Shown here: positions 10,396 to 20,013 of the stretch, in pieces
Layout: each line of letters opens with the position of its first letter
Position numbering within the stretch: the first letter of the stretch is position 1
Source of the DNA: Corynebacterium amycolatum SK46
Lineage (GTDB): Bacteria; Actinomycetota; Actinomycetes; Mycobacteriales; Mycobacteriaceae
Assembly: GCF_000173655.1 (NCBI RefSeq)
Contig: NZ_ABZU01000001.1
Span: forward strand, 220,231 to 284,230
Direction of reading: 5' to 3'
Length of the DNA stretch: 64,000 bases
Made by a program: the position numbers and the translations under genes
The notes under the pieces: model-generated
What the model saw: the letters and a program-made list of their open reading frames with translations, nothing else
Database searches by the model: none
Told to the model about the DNA's origin: nothing

Positions 10396-11778
10396 TTAGC
10401 CAACAAACGGCAGCGTGCCGGTCGTCAGCCACCACAGGCCAATTGCCGCGGCGATGGACAGAATTCCAAAGATCCAAGACGATGCCAGTGGTCGTCGTGC
10501 CCAGCCGCGTCCGAAGTCGATGCCGATGCGGCCCGGGCCGGTGAACTGCAAGCCAAGTGCCATGGCGGTCATCAACAGCTGTAGTTGGAGGTTACTGGAG
10601 TCCTGGCCAACGATATTCACGCCATTGGCAGAGGTAGCCACATCAAACATGCTGAGGTAGGCGGACAATGCCAGCGCCAACGCCGCGGCCAGCGGTGTCG
10701 CGAGACCCAAGATGAGCAGGGCACCCGCGATGAGCTGAACCGTTGGGATGGCAGTGGCCATCACAGGGCCGAGGGCGAAGTTGTTCTGGCTAAACTGTGT
10801 CTCCAGCGCAGTAGTGCCACCGGAGTTTCCCCAGCCGAGCAGCGTTGTCAGGCCATGGACCAGCAGCAGCGCACCCAATCCAAGACGCAACAGCAGAAGG
10901 CCGAAGTCGGTGGTACCGCGACGGAACTCCGGTTCGTTGTCGTCGTAGAAGTCCGTGTCTTCATCGTCTTCAGCAGCGGAGGTAGTCGTAGCAGAAGTTG
11001 CCCCGGTGGCTCCTACGCCTGCTCCTGCAACACCAGCGGCACCAGCGGCACCAGCGGTATCGCGGGACACAGCCGGTTCAGCGAAATCTGATTCATCGAA
11101 ATACTGAGTCTCAACTGCGGAATTGCGTGAAGAGTCATAGGTTGACTCCGCCTCATCGTCGAATGCTGGCTGTGCTTCCGACCTATTTGCAGTAGCTCCT
11201 GCTGCGGACGCTGCTGCCGCTTCAGAAGCCGAGAAGGCTTGCGTCGGCTGGCTGAAATCCTCGTCTGAATCAACGCGCTCACTCCGAGCTGGCTGCTCAA
11301 AGATTTCGGTTGCCTCTGACTCCGGGGCTACCTCCGACTCTTTATCGGCCGCGGGCGCCAATTCAGTTTCAGCCTGTTCATCCCGCGGCGAAGGCTTACC
11401 GGCAGGGCTAATCACCTGAGGTGCCGTGCGGCCTGCAGCGGCGTAGGCGTCGTAGCGCTTCTTCGGAGCTTCCTGAACTTCAGGCTCCGGTTCCGAGCTC
11501 GGCTCGACCTCTGTCTCTGCCTCTGTCTCTGATGCAGCGGTGGATTCCGGCGGCAGGTTTTCCTGGTCTGCCTCCGACTCCTCCGCTACGCGCTTTTCCG
11601 GCACACCCGGAAAAATCTGCGTTGCGGTGTTGTCGCTGTCATCGCGGTTGGTTTCTTCGTTCATTGGCTCAGCGAGCTTGCGGTAGGTCGGGACGTCGAG
11701 ATCGTCATCGAATCCGTCCTCCACATTCTCGAGGGCGCGGTCGTTCGGGTACTTCTCTGAGTCGCTCACATCGTCCAC
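10396..11778 (-). CDS. DoxX-family membrane protein with long acidic N-terminal region
   Basis: Residues 1-285 are low-complexity and rich in Glu, Asp, Ala and Ser, with an Ala/Gly/Val/Thr run near 240-265. Residues 290-460 form a DoxX-type four-helix membrane domain (GLLLLRLGLGALLLVHG, then three more hydrophobic segments). DoxX proteins are small membrane proteins linked to redox homeostasis in mycobacteria. A T-[QE]-x-F tetrapeptide recurs at 53-56, 157-160, 179-182 and 224-227, suggestive of kinase or FHA-domain sites. The start is a GTG with no strong ribosome site. Function unknown. Confidence 0.8.
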   Translation of the reverse strand: MDDVSDSEKYPNDRALENVEDGFDDDLDVPTYRKLAEPMNEETNRDDSDNTATQIFPGVPEKRVAEESEADQENLPPESTAASETEAETEVEPSSEPEPEVQEAPKKRYDAYAAAGRTAPQVISPAGKPSPRDEQAETELAPAADKESEVAPESEATEIFEQPARSERVDSDEDFSQPTQAFSASEAAAASAAGATANRSEAQPAFDDEAESTYDSSRNSAVETQYFDESDFAEPAVSRDTAGAAGAAGVAGAGVGATGATSATTTSAAEDDEDTDFYDDNEPEFRRGTTDFGLLLLRLGLGALLLVHGLTTLLGWGNSGGTTALETQFSQNNFALGPVMATAIPTVQLIAGALLILGLATPLAAALALALSAYLSMFDVATSANGVNIVGQDSSNLQLQLLMTAMALGLQFTGPGRIGIDFGRGWARRPLASSWIFGILSIAAAIGLWWLTTGTLPFVG

Positions 11779-11839
11779 ATTAAAACTACTGCCTCACTTT
11801 TGGTCGCAGGCGTGGCCGTGAAACGAGGCTGTATTGTGT

Positions 11840-12922
11840 ATGCCTATGAGATTCCACCTCGTCCACACCAGCAGTGCACAGGCTCGCGCTCGCGGGCGGC
11901 GTCGTCGTGCTGCGCTCGCCGCTGGTGTCATCGGGATGGTCTCTCTTTCCGGCTGCATGAGTGCGTCGAACGCCCTTGAGTTGCCGTTTACTGAAGACAA
12001 GTCAGAACCGACAGGCATTGCCATGCCGAAGTTTTCCTCCCCTGATTTGCCCTCTACCCCGGTCCCAACCGCGGAAAGCAAAGCCAAAGACAAAGGTCCC
12101 TGCGACCCCGACGATGTCACTCTCGCGGCCTGCCTACCGCTTACCACCGCGCTAGCTGCAATCGGCCCTGGGGAGGCTCTCGTCGCCACCGACGACGGTG
12201 CGCTCACCGTTGTCGCACCGGGTAAGACACCGCGTGAGGTCGCACGGCTCGGCGCCCCTGCAAAACAATTGCTGCCCAGTCCCTCGGTTGAAGAGGACCG
12301 CCAGGTCTTTATTTTGCGTGACGACGACACCATCGCGCGCGTCACCCTCGTAGACGGCGGCACCGCTGATGTACGCGAACTTCCGGACCTCAGCGAGCCG
12401 GGCATTCTGGGAATCTATTTTGACCGAACTTCGGGCGCGCTGTCCCCACGCAAATTGCTCGTGGGAGATCCCGGCATTGAGTTTCAGCAGTTCTGCCATG
12501 GTCCTGACGGAATGCCGCCGTTGGCAACCGCCATTCTCGACGGCACCCCACAGCTGGTTCAGCTCACCGGCCCTGTGATTAACCCCCTTGGCGGTGTGGA
12601 CCTGAACGATTCCATCGGTGGGTGCGCAGTGATGGGTGACCGCGTGGTCATTGCCATCCCAGACGCGCAGAAGGTCATCTCCATGCCGGTTGGTCCGCAG
12701 TACACTGGGCCCGACGCGGCGTGGGAGGTCAAGGGTTCCCCTGAGGTGCTTGTCGACGGCGACTTCGGCCACATCTCGCATGTGGCGGCTGTCGCAGCGA
12801 ATCAGGGTATTGAAGTTTGGGGTGCCACGACAAACAAAACCGCCGGGGCACAACCGTCCGAGTCCGACGAGCGCGTCGTCAGACTGCCGAGCGATGGTGC
12901 CGCCGGCGGTTCCCCGGATTAA
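11840..12922 (+). CDS. Conserved secreted lipoprotein of unknown function
   Basis: A very basic n-region (RARGRRRRA) is followed by a hydrophobic stretch and the lipobox LSGC. The roughly 320-residue mature part has repeated short beta-like segments with Gly-Asp turns (for example ALVATDDGALTVVAPG, DDDTIARVTLVDGG), suggesting a beta-propeller-like fold. No catalytic motif was recognised. The start could be ATG 11840 or ATG 11846; a TTG further upstream is less likely. It is divergent from the DoxX gene and convergent with gatB. Confidence 0.7.
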   Translation: MPMRFHLVHTSSAQARARGRRRRAALAAGVIGMVSLSGCMSASNALELPFTEDKSEPTGIAMPKFSSPDLPSTPVPTAESKAKDKGPCDPDDVTLAACLPLTTALAAIGPGEALVATDDGALTVVAPGKTPREVARLGAPAKQLLPSPSVEEDRQVFILRDDDTIARVTLVDGGTADVRELPDLSEPGILGIYFDRTSGALSPRKLLVGDPGIEFQQFCHGPDGMPPLATAILDGTPQLVQLTGPVINPLGGVDLNDSIGGCAVMGDRVVIAIPDAQKVISMPVGPQYTGPDAAWEVKGSPEVLVDGDFGHISHVAAVAANQGIEVWGATTNKTAGAQPSESDERVVRLPSDGAAGGSPD

Positions 12923-12948
12923 CTTTCGGGGAGGCTAACTCGGTGTTG

Positions 12949-14457
12949 CTAGCTTAGTTTCTTCGCAATCAGCTGGTTGACCTGAGCCGGGTCCGCCTTA
13001 CCGCGAGTGGCCTTCATGACCTGCCCCACGATGGCGCCGACAACCTTCTTGTTGCCGGCGCGGTACTTCTCGACGATGTCCGGGTTAGCAGCCAGTGCAT
13101 CGTCAACGGCCTTCTCAATAGCACCGTCGTCGCGAACGACCTCCAGGCCACGGGCAGCGACGACCTCATCAACATCGCCCTCGCCTGCGAGCACGCCGTC
13201 GACGGCCTTACGGGCCAGCTTGTTGGTCAGCTTGCCCTCTTCAATCAATGCAATCACGCGGGCGACCTGTACCGGAGTAATTGCGAGCTCAGCCAGCTCC
13301 ACGCCTGCCTCGTTGGCCTTCTGAGCCAGGTAAGCGACCCACCAGGAACGAGCCTCAGCAGGGCCGGCACCAGCCTCAACGGTGTCGACAATCAGGTCGA
13401 GTGCGCCGGCGTTGACCAGGTCGCGCATTTCCTCGTCCTTCAGACCCCACTCTTCCTGGATACGAGCGCGGCGCACCCACGGCAGCTCGGGCAGCGTTGC
13501 GCGAATTTCCTCCACCCACTCACGCGGAGCGATAACCGGGGGCAGGTCTGGGTCATTGAAGTAGCGGTAGTCCGACTGCGACTCCTTCGGGCGGCCTTTG
13601 GAGGTCGTGCCGTCGGTCTCCTGGTAGTGGCGGGTTTCCTGAACGATCTCCTCGCCATTGGTAATCGCAGCAGCCTGGCGCTGCATCTCGTAGCGAACAG
13701 CCTGTTCAACAGACTTCAGGGAGTTGATGTTCTTAGTCTCGGTACGAGTACCGAACTCCTCCTGGCCAATTGGGCGCAGGGAAACGTTGGAGTCCACACG
13801 CATCGAGCCCTGATCCATACGGGCATCGGAGACACCGAGGGACTTCACCAGGTCACGCAGTGCAGAAACGTACGCACGAGCAACCTCTGGGGCCCGCTCG
13901 CCCGCACCGAGAATCGGCTTGGTCACGATCTCAATCAGCGGAATACCTGCGCGGTTGCAGTCCACCAGCGAACGCGTGGCGCCGTGAATACGGCCGTCGG
14001 CACCGCCCAAGTGCGTCAGCTTGCCGGTGTCTTCTTCCATGTGAGCGCGCTCGATTTCGACACGGAACTCCGTGCCGTCGTCAAGCTGAACGTCAAGATA
14101 TCCGTCGTAGGCGATTGGCTCGTCGTACTGCGAAATCTGGTAGTTCTTCGGCTGGTCCGGGTAGAAGTAGTTCTTGCGCGCGAAGCGGGAGGACTCAGCA
14201 ATCTCGCAGTTCAGCGCGAGGCCAATCTTGATGGCCCATTCAACGCCCTGACGGTTAACCACGGGCAGCGCACCCGGAAGGCCGAGGCTGCAGGGATCAA
14301 CGTTGCTATTCGGCTCGGCACCGAAGTTTGCCGAGGAGGAGGAGAACATCTTGGTATTCGTCGAGAGCTCGACGTGAACCTCCATGCCCATTACCGGGTC
14401 AAAACGTTCGAGGACCTCATCAAAGTCCATCAAGTCATCAGCGTATGCAGCGGTCAT
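12949..14457 (-). CDS. gatB: Asp-tRNA(Asn)/Glu-tRNA(Gln) amidotransferase subunit B
   Basis: GatB binds misacylated tRNA, activates the glutamate or aspartate side chain with ATP and receives ammonia from GatA. The 502-residue product has the family signature near the N-terminus ([14 protein letters not shown] replaced by [11 protein letters not shown]), the conserved YFYPDLPK-like motif as [16 protein letters not shown], a helical linker and the C-terminal YqeY-like tail. It is about 6.7 kb from gatA-gatC, as in other corynebacteria, so the three subunits are not one operon. Confidence 0.97.
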   Translation of the reverse strand: MTAAYADDLMDFDEVLERFDPVMGMEVHVELSTNTKMFSSSSANFGAEPNSNVDPCSLGLPGALPVVNRQGVEWAIKIGLALNCEIAESSRFARKNYFYPDQPKNYQISQYDEPIAYDGYLDVQLDDGTEFRVEIERAHMEEDTGKLTHLGGADGRIHGATRSLVDCNRAGIPLIEIVTKPILGAGERAPEVARAYVSALRDLVKSLGVSDARMDQGSMRVDSNVSLRPIGQEEFGTRTETKNINSLKSVEQAVRYEMQRQAAAITNGEEIVQETRHYQETDGTTSKGRPKESQSDYRYFNDPDLPPVIAPREWVEEIRATLPELPWVRRARIQEEWGLKDEEMRDLVNAGALDLIVDTVEAGAGPAEARSWWVAYLAQKANEAGVELAELAITPVQVARVIALIEEGKLTNKLARKAVDGVLAGEGDVDEVVAARGLEVVRDDGAIEKAVDDALAANPDIVEKYRAGNKKVVGAIVGQVMKATRGKADPAQVNQLIAKKLS

Positions 14458-14510
14458 GTTTGTAGAGTCTACTAGCGATGGCCTCGCGTGCGTGCCCTAG
14501 GGTATAACTC

Positions 14511-15344
14511 GTGCCCGGAGTTAACGAACACCCACCGATTCCACCGACGTCAGCACGCGATACGCCAACGTTCCGCGACGCCGCTGACCGCCACCGCGCA
14601 GGCGCTACTTTCGACAACGACCTGCAGGAAAGCGCCGACGGCGCCTCGGGCTACCACCGCGTGCGTCCCGGATATCCTCCAGCGGTCATCGATACGTTGA
14701 CCCGCCTTGCACCGCGCCCACAGGTAGTCGCCGATATCGGCGCCGGCACTGGAAAACTCACCGCCTCGCTTGCCGACGTCTACCGCGATGCCACCCTGCT
14801 GGCACTCGATCCCTCCACCGCGATGCGGCAAGCACTGATGCACAATGTGCCAGCGGCGGAATGCCTGGACGGTACTGCGGAGCGCATGAGACTGGAGTCC
14901 GACAGCGTCGATGTAGCAACATGTGCGCAGACGTGGCACTGGGTGGACCCGACAGCTGCAAGTAGAGAACTCGCTCGGGTGTTACGTGCGGATGGCGTGG
15001 CTATGTTGGTCTGGAACACCTTGGATGTCTCCGTACCGTGGGTGCATCGGCTCAGCCGCATCATGCACGCCGGCGACGTGTTGCGCCCCGGCTTCTACCC
15101 CGAGGTTGGTCCAGAGTTGGAGTTAGTCGATGAGGTACGCCTGGCCTGGGAACAGACTCTGACTATCGAGGACATCGTGTTGCTGGCACGGACACGTTCC
15201 TACTGGCTTCGTTCCAAGCCCGCCACACGCGCCAAGGTGGAGGCGAACTTGCACTGGTATCTCCACGAACACTTGGGGCACACATACGAAGAAGGCATCG
15301 CCCTTCCCTACCGGTGCGATGCCTTCTATTTTCGAGCTGCCTAA
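14511..15344 (+). CDS. Class I SAM-dependent methyltransferase
   Basis: The 277-residue product has motif I VADIGAGTGKLTASLA (about 69-84), an acidic residue ending beta-2 (LALDPSTAM), and motif post-I to III similar to the UbiE/Methyltransf_11 family (ATCAQTWHWVDPTAASREL). The substrate cannot be told. Its GTG start lies about 7 nt after TAGGGT (14498-14503) with no ribosome site, so the mRNA is probably leaderless. It is divergent from gatB by 53 bp. The last codons form a terminator hairpin. Confidence 0.85.
   Translation: MPGVNEHPPIPPTSARDTPTFRDAADRHRAGATFDNDLQESADGASGYHRVRPGYPPAVIDTLTRLAPRPQVVADIGAGTGKLTASLADVYRDATLLALDPSTAMRQALMHNVPAAECLDGTAERMRLESDSVDVATCAQTWHWVDPTAASRELARVLRADGVAMLVWNTLDVSVPWVHRLSRIMHAGDVLRPGFYPEVGPELELVDEVRLAWEQTLTIEDIVLLARTRSYWLRSKPATRAKVEANLHWYLHEHLGHTYEEGIALPYRCDAFYFRAA
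15290..15334 (+). terminator. Terminator embedded in the 3' end of the methyltransferase gene
   Basis: AGAAGGCATCGC (15290-15301) pairs perfectly with GCGATGCCTTCT (15316-15327) over 12 bp, followed by ATTTTCG. The stop codon comes at 15342, so the hairpin is inside the coding sequence. Confidence 0.7.
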
Positions 15345-15370
15345 ATCTTCAAGTTGCCTAGTCGCGCTAG

Positions 15371-16834
15371 TTAGTTTTCTTTCTTCGACTTAGGGTGAGC
15401 CACGCGCTTGAATGCATTCTTAGTCTGTCCTGCCAATTTCTTCGGAGCGGTGTCTACGGCCTCGCCTGGGAAGGAGTTCTTCGCAGTCTCGCGAGGATTG
15501 TCCGCGTCAGAGGCCTCTTCAATTTCGGAGAGCTTCTCCAGCCGCTCATTGTCCTTTTCTACGATGCGCTCGGCGTCATCCTCAGTGAAGTCCACGTTAT
15601 CGTCGCTGACCAATTCCTCGACGATGTCATCGCGAACGCTTTCCTGAAGGTCGACGTTGGAAATGTTGGAGTTAGCCAAAGCGCGATCGAGCTTCTTCTG
15701 ATCCGCGGTGGTGAACTTTTTGTTCGGATGCATCTTCCGGCGAGCGAGCTTGCGAATACGGCCGCGGCGCTTCGACTCCTCCATCAGCTTGTTACGTCCA
15801 GTCAAGTACGCACCACACAGAACAACGATGAGAGCAATACCGACGTATCCAAGGGCCGGGTAGATGGAGCCGACCAAAGCCTTGAACCCGAAGAAACTCA
15901 GGCCAAAACCAATCAGCACGGTCACGATAAACACCAAGCGGAAGCGGTGCGGAGTATTGCGCGTCAGGCGGCGGCCCAGCGCGTAGAACATGCCAATGGC
16001 CGTGTTGAAAATCATGGCGTAGATGATGATCGCCATCACGGTACCCAGGACCGGGTGGATTTCATTGACGATTGCCAGAGTCGGCATATCCTCATGGCCA
16101 ACGTCCTTGACCTTGAAGAAGAGGGCAAAGGTCACCAGGGTCAGCAGACCTGCGTAGATGCTGCCACCCATGAGACCACCTATGCCAGCTTCGCGCGGGT
16201 TCAGGTAGCTACCGCCGATGACGATGGACATCGACACGGCCACCATCACGCAGAAACCAACATAGTTCAGGGCAGAAATAGACCAGTGCGGCAGCGATGT
16301 CGACAGTTCATTGGTGTACTGCGCAGCCTCCGACATCGACGTGTCGGTGGTGACCAAAGTGTAGATACCGGCACCAAGCAAGAACACGATGATGAACGGA
16401 GTGATCATGCCAATCACGCGGCTGACCTTGTCGGCATCCAGCATGCCGACACCCAATGTCAGGGCAACCATGATGACGGCACCAATCCACACCTCAAGTC
16501 CGAACTGCTGGTTCAAGTTCGCACCGGCACCGGCGAACATGACGAAGCCGGTACAGAACAGCGTGATCATCACGGCGATATCCAAAATCTTCGAGACCCA
16601 ATTGCGGGTGATTACGTCGAAGACCTCGGAGTGTTCGTCAGCCTGCAAATAGCTGGCAATTGACAGCACCGCCAGACCACTGGCAATCATCACGACGGAG
16701 GCAAGTATCACACCCCACAGTCCGTTGGTGCCGAATGCCACGAAGTACTGCATCATTTCCTGGCCGGAGGCGAATCCGGCACCGACAGTTAGGCCGACAA
16801 AGGCCATTGCAATTGTTGTGGCTCTTTTCCACAT
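15371..16834 (-). CDS. YkvI-like polytopic membrane transporter
   Basis: The 487-residue protein starts MWKRATTIAMAFVGLTVGAGFASG, the small-residue first helix seen in APC/LeuT-fold carriers. About ten hydrophobic segments follow up to residue 350, then a charged cytoplasmic tail of about 130 residues rich in Lys, Glu and Asp. It resembles the YkvI family of uncharacterised membrane proteins related to branched-chain amino acid carriers; the substrate is unknown. A ribosome site (TTTAGGA) precedes the ATG. It is separated from pfkA by a terminator and so is transcribed on its own. Confidence 0.8.
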   Translation of the reverse strand: MWKRATTIAMAFVGLTVGAGFASGQEMMQYFVAFGTNGLWGVILASVVMIASGLAVLSIASYLQADEHSEVFDVITRNWVSKILDIAVMITLFCTGFVMFAGAGANLNQQFGLEVWIGAVIMVALTLGVGMLDADKVSRVIGMITPFIIVFLLGAGIYTLVTTDTSMSEAAQYTNELSTSLPHWSISALNYVGFCVMVAVSMSIVIGGSYLNPREAGIGGLMGGSIYAGLLTLVTFALFFKVKDVGHEDMPTLAIVNEIHPVLGTVMAIIIYAMIFNTAIGMFYALGRRLTRNTPHRFRLVFIVTVLIGFGLSFFGFKALVGSIYPALGYVGIALIVVLCGAYLTGRNKLMEESKRRGRIRKLARRKMHPNKKFTTADQKKLDRALANSNISNVDLQESVRDDIVEELVSDDNVDFTEDDAERIVEKDNERLEKLSEIEEASDADNPRETAKNSFPGEAVDTAPKKLAGQTKNAFKRVAHPKSKKEN

Positions 16835-16895
16835 AGCGAGAAAATCCTAAATATTCTTCTATTTTTCAAAAAACTGGAACCCTATAAAACATACT

Positions 16896-16928
16896 GCCCG
16901 GGCTGGTGATTGAAACACCAACCCGGGC
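16896..16928 (-). terminator. Terminator after pfkA
   Basis: CCCGGGTTGGTG and CACCAGCCCGGG (minus strand) form a 12-bp stem with one mismatch around a 7-nt loop, with an extra G-C pair at the base. A moderately T-rich stretch (TATGTTTTATAG) follows. It lies about 65 bp after the pfkA stop. Confidence 0.75.
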
Positions 16929-16992
16929 CGTACGCCTATTTTGTTATGAAGATGTGCCGAAATGTTTAGCAAAGCGTGCTTAACCAACGCAT

Positions 16993-18024
16993 TTAGCCAA
17001 ACAGCGCAGCAGCTGCGCGGTAACGCCCCTCAGGTACAACCTTCAGCTCGGAGACCGCATCATCGATGTCGATACGCTGAATGTCCTCGCCGTGGAGAGC
17101 AACAATCTTGCCGAAATCGCCCTCGTGGACCGCACGGGTCGCGTGGATACCGTAGCGGGTAGCCAGCACGCGGTCGTACGCAGTAGGCGTACCGCCACGC
17201 TGAATGTGGCCAAGCACCGTGGTGCGCACGTCGTACCCGGTGCGCTTCTTAATCTCCGCACCAATAACCTGACCAATGCCGTTGAAGGTTTGGTGGCCGA
17301 ACTGGTCGACACCGCCCTCTTCGTAATCCATGGTGCCCGGCTTCGGGGTGGCGCCCTCGGCGACGACGATGATGCCGTACTTCTCACCCATCTGGAAACG
17401 GCGTTCCATCGACTTCACAATCTCATTGATGTCGAATGGCTTTTCCGGAATGACAATGTGGTGAGCACCACCGGCCATACCCGCATGCAATGCAATCCAG
17501 CCCACGTGTCGGCCCATGACCTCAACAATCATGACGCGCTGGTGGGATTCCGCGGTGGTGTGCAGACGATCAACCGCGTCGGTGGCAACGGCCACTGCAG
17601 TGTCGAAACCGAAGGTGTAGTCCGTACCATTGACGTCATTATCAATGGTCTTCGGAACACCGACGACTGGCACCCCGTTGTCCGAAAGCCACTTGCCGGC
17701 CTTCAGCGTGCCTTCGCCACCGATTGGAATCAGGGCATCGATGCCCGCATCAGCGAGGTTTTCCTTGATGCGGTCGAGGTTGGACATGAGAATGTCCGGG
17801 TGCACGCGGCCGGTGCCCAGCATCGTGCCGCCACGCAGCAGCATGCGGTCAATCCGCTCGTCGTCGTAAAGCTGAACCCTACGGTCTTCCATAAGACCAA
17901 TCCAACCGTCCTCAAAGCCGACAACGGTTGAGCCGTACTCGCTCGAGCTGGTACGGACAATTGCACGGATAACGGCATTCAGACCGGGACAATCTCCACC
18001 GGAGGTAAGGGTCGCAATTCGCAT
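16993..18024 (-). CDS. pfkA: 6-phosphofructokinase
   Basis: PfkA phosphorylates fructose 6-phosphate to fructose 1,6-bisphosphate, the committed glycolytic step. I chose the ATG at 18024, giving [20 protein letters not shown] and 343 residues, close to actinobacterial PfkA; the open frame extends further but without family similarity. Visible motifs are the phosphate loop [20 protein letters not shown], the catalytic [12 protein letters not shown] and MGRHVGW. A GGTGG ribosome site precedes the start. The GGEGTL form occurs in actinobacterial enzymes; ATP is the expected donor. Confidence 0.96.
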   Translation of the reverse strand: MRIATLTSGGDCPGLNAVIRAIVRTSSSEYGSTVVGFEDGWIGLMEDRRVQLYDDERIDRMLLRGGTMLGTGRVHPDILMSNLDRIKENLADAGIDALIPIGGEGTLKAGKWLSDNGVPVVGVPKTIDNDVNGTDYTFGFDTAVAVATDAVDRLHTTAESHQRVMIVEVMGRHVGWIALHAGMAGGAHHIVIPEKPFDINEIVKSMERRFQMGEKYGIIVVAEGATPKPGTMDYEEGGVDQFGHQTFNGIGQVIGAEIKKRTGYDVRTTVLGHIQRGGTPTAYDRVLATRYGIHATRAVHEGDFGKIVALHGEDIQRIDIDDAVSELKVVPEGRYRAAAALFG

Positions 18025-18077
18025 GATGCCCACCTTAGTCGCGTTAGTCAGTTCGTGCTTGACAGCCTTGGTCAAAA

Positions 18078-19202
18078 CTACTTCTGTAGGTACTCTTGCC
18101 CCGGCAGCTCGGATGGCAGCTCCATTTTCGTTGTCACCTCCGACGTCGGCATTAGACCATATTCTTCGAGTGCCTTGCGCACATACTCTGCGGCATCGAT
18201 ATTCAGCGGAGACTCCGTCCACAATGCAATTGGCAGGTTAATGAAGCGATTTTCCTTGACCGCCTCTAGATCCTTCGTGGCTGGGTTCGTGCGCAAAACT
18301 TTGATTTTCTCTTCAAAGGTCTGACCTGGGTAATCCACAAGCGCGATGAAGTCTGGATTCATCTCCGCGACATGCTCCCAGGAGGTCGTAGTCCAGGTGT
18401 CCTTAATAGACTCGGCTGCATTCGTCGCGCCGGCCTTTTCCAGGATGCCTTGAGGTGCGCCAAAGGCCCCAGAGGTAAACGGTGCTTCACCGGCAGAGTC
18501 AAAGAGGAAGCCCACCGGCTTCTTGTCGCCCTTCGGCGCGGCATCCAAGGCTTGCAGACGGTTATCTATATCTGCAATAACCTTGTCGCCCTCGCCATCA
18601 TGGCCTGTCAAGGTTGCAATGTTCTTCAAATCAATCTTGACGGCTTCCCACGGATCCACCAGCCCACGAGTGTGACCCGGGTCGCCGCTGCCACCCTGGT
18701 CTGTCTTGCCTTCGGCACTGCTCCGGCAGGACTCCGTCAGGGTGTAGGCACCTATACCGTGCTCGGAAAGCGATTCCGGGGTAATGCCCTTGTCCTCGCT
18801 AAATCCATAGCCCCATCCCGCCAGCATCACATCCGGCTCGGCCGCAATGACCTGCTCCAGATTCGGGTATTCCTTCGCAACTTCTGGCTTCTGCGCAATT
18901 TCATCGCCGTAAGCGGCGGTCAACACCGGCAGGTGCGAGGCCATAGAGCTCACTGCAGTGATCTCGTCCGCGGCCCCCACAGCTAGCGCCAGCGAGGCGA
19001 CGTTGCCGTCGTTGATGAGCAACTTTTTAGCTACACCCGGGTAGCTGACTTCTTCACCGCAGTTGGTGAGGGTTAAGCCTGACGACGAAGCCTGCGTTCC
19101 CTCATCAGAGCCACAGGCGGCAGCTCCGAATGCCAGTGCAGCCACTGCGATACCAGCTGCTGAGGCACGCAGGGGATGTCGGAAAGCATGTGCGTTATTC
19201 AA
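18078..19202 (-). CDS. ABC importer substrate-binding lipoprotein (FecB/FepB type)
   Basis: A signal peptide with the lipobox GAAAC is followed by a class III periplasmic-binding fold of the iron-siderophore/cobalamin type. I chose the TTG at 19202 because AGGAG lies 7 nt upstream and the signal peptide then has normal length; the stop codon of the ATPase gene overlaps this ribosome site. A Ser/Gly-rich insertion with [14 protein letters not shown] lies mid-protein. With the next two genes it forms a permease-ATPase-binding protein operon. The ligand (siderophore, haem or other) cannot be read from sequence. Confidence 0.9.
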   Translation of the reverse strand: MNNAHAFRHPLRASAAGIAVAALAFGAAACGSDEGTQASSSGLTLTNCGEEVSYPGVAKKLLINDGNVASLALAVGAADEITAVSSMASHLPVLTAAYGDEIAQKPEVAKEYPNLEQVIAAEPDVMLAGWGYGFSEDKGITPESLSEHGIGAYTLTESCRSSAEGKTDQGGSGDPGHTRGLVDPWEAVKIDLKNIATLTGHDGEGDKVIADIDNRLQALDAAPKGDKKPVGFLFDSAGEAPFTSGAFGAPQGILEKAGATNAAESIKDTWTTTSWEHVAEMNPDFIALVDYPGQTFEEKIKVLRTNPATKDLEAVKENRFINLPIALWTESPLNIDAAEYVRKALEEYGLMPTSEVTTKMELPSELPGQEYLQK

Positions 19203-19212
19203 GGGAGTACTC

Positions 19213-20013
19213 CTAGTTGATGGTGGCAGCATCCAGCTCGCTATCGATTGCGAGATGGCGGCGGCCAGAGGGAGAATTGAGCTGACAGGATTCAACCTGA
19301 AAGATTTTGGCGACGAAGTCGCGGGTCAGCACGTCTACGGGGATGCCGTCGGCCGCGATACCGCCGTCCGCGACCACGATAACGCGGTCGAAGTGGTTCA
19401 TCACCAGGTCCAAGTCGTGGATGGCGGCAATGATACACGCTCCGCTGGAACGGGCCAGCCGGAGGACGGATTGTTGATGGCGCACGTCGAGGTGGTTGGT
19501 GGGCTCGTCGAGAAGCATAATCGGCGAGTCCTGGGCGATGGCGCGCGCCAGACACACGCGACGACGTTGCCCGCCCGAGAGCTGCCCACACAGGCGTTGC
19601 GCGACTGTTTCCAGACCTACGAGCGCTAGCGCACGGTCGACGTGGGAGTTGTCCTCGGCAGTGTTGCCACCTAAAAGGCGCTGGTAGGGCAACCGGCCGA
19701 GGGAGACAAAGTCGCGCACACGCATTTCGGCGGGCGGAACCTCGTTTTGTGCCACGAAAGCGAGATCGCGGGCGCGGTGCTTCGAACTAATTGAGCTCAT
19801 CGATTTGCCGTTAATCTCAACCTCGCCCGCAGCCGGTTTCGTAATCCCACCGAGCGCACGCAGCAAAGTGGATTTGCCCGCGCCGTTAACACCGACGATG
19901 GCGGTCATGGGCTCCGCGCCGAAGCTGAGGTTGATTCCGCTGACGATGGTGCGTCCGGCGATGTCACAGCGCACATCCTTAGCGGAGAGGACAGATTTTT
20001 GCGGGGCGCTCAT
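19213..20013 (-). CDS. ABC importer ATP-binding protein (FecE/FhuC type)
   Basis: The 266-residue ATPase has Walker A GVNGAGKSTLLRAL (about 40-53), signature LSGGQRRRVCLARAIAQD, Walker B IMLLDEPTNHLD and the switch His in AAIHDLDLV. It matches FecE/FhuC-type ATPases of siderophore and B12 importers. Its start directly follows the permease stop, so the two are translationally close, and it precedes the binding lipoprotein. Confidence 0.95.
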   Translation of the reverse strand: MSAPQKSVLSAKDVRCDIAGRTIVSGINLSFGAEPMTAIVGVNGAGKSTLLRALGGITKPAAGEVEINGKSMSSISSKHRARDLAFVAQNEVPPAEMRVRDFVSLGRLPYQRLLGGNTAEDNSHVDRALALVGLETVAQRLCGQLSGGQRRRVCLARAIAQDSPIMLLDEPTNHLDVRHQQSVLRLARSSGACIIAAIHDLDLVMNHFDRVIVVADGGIAADGIPVDVLTRDFVAKIFQVESCQLNSPSGRRHLAIDSELDAATIN

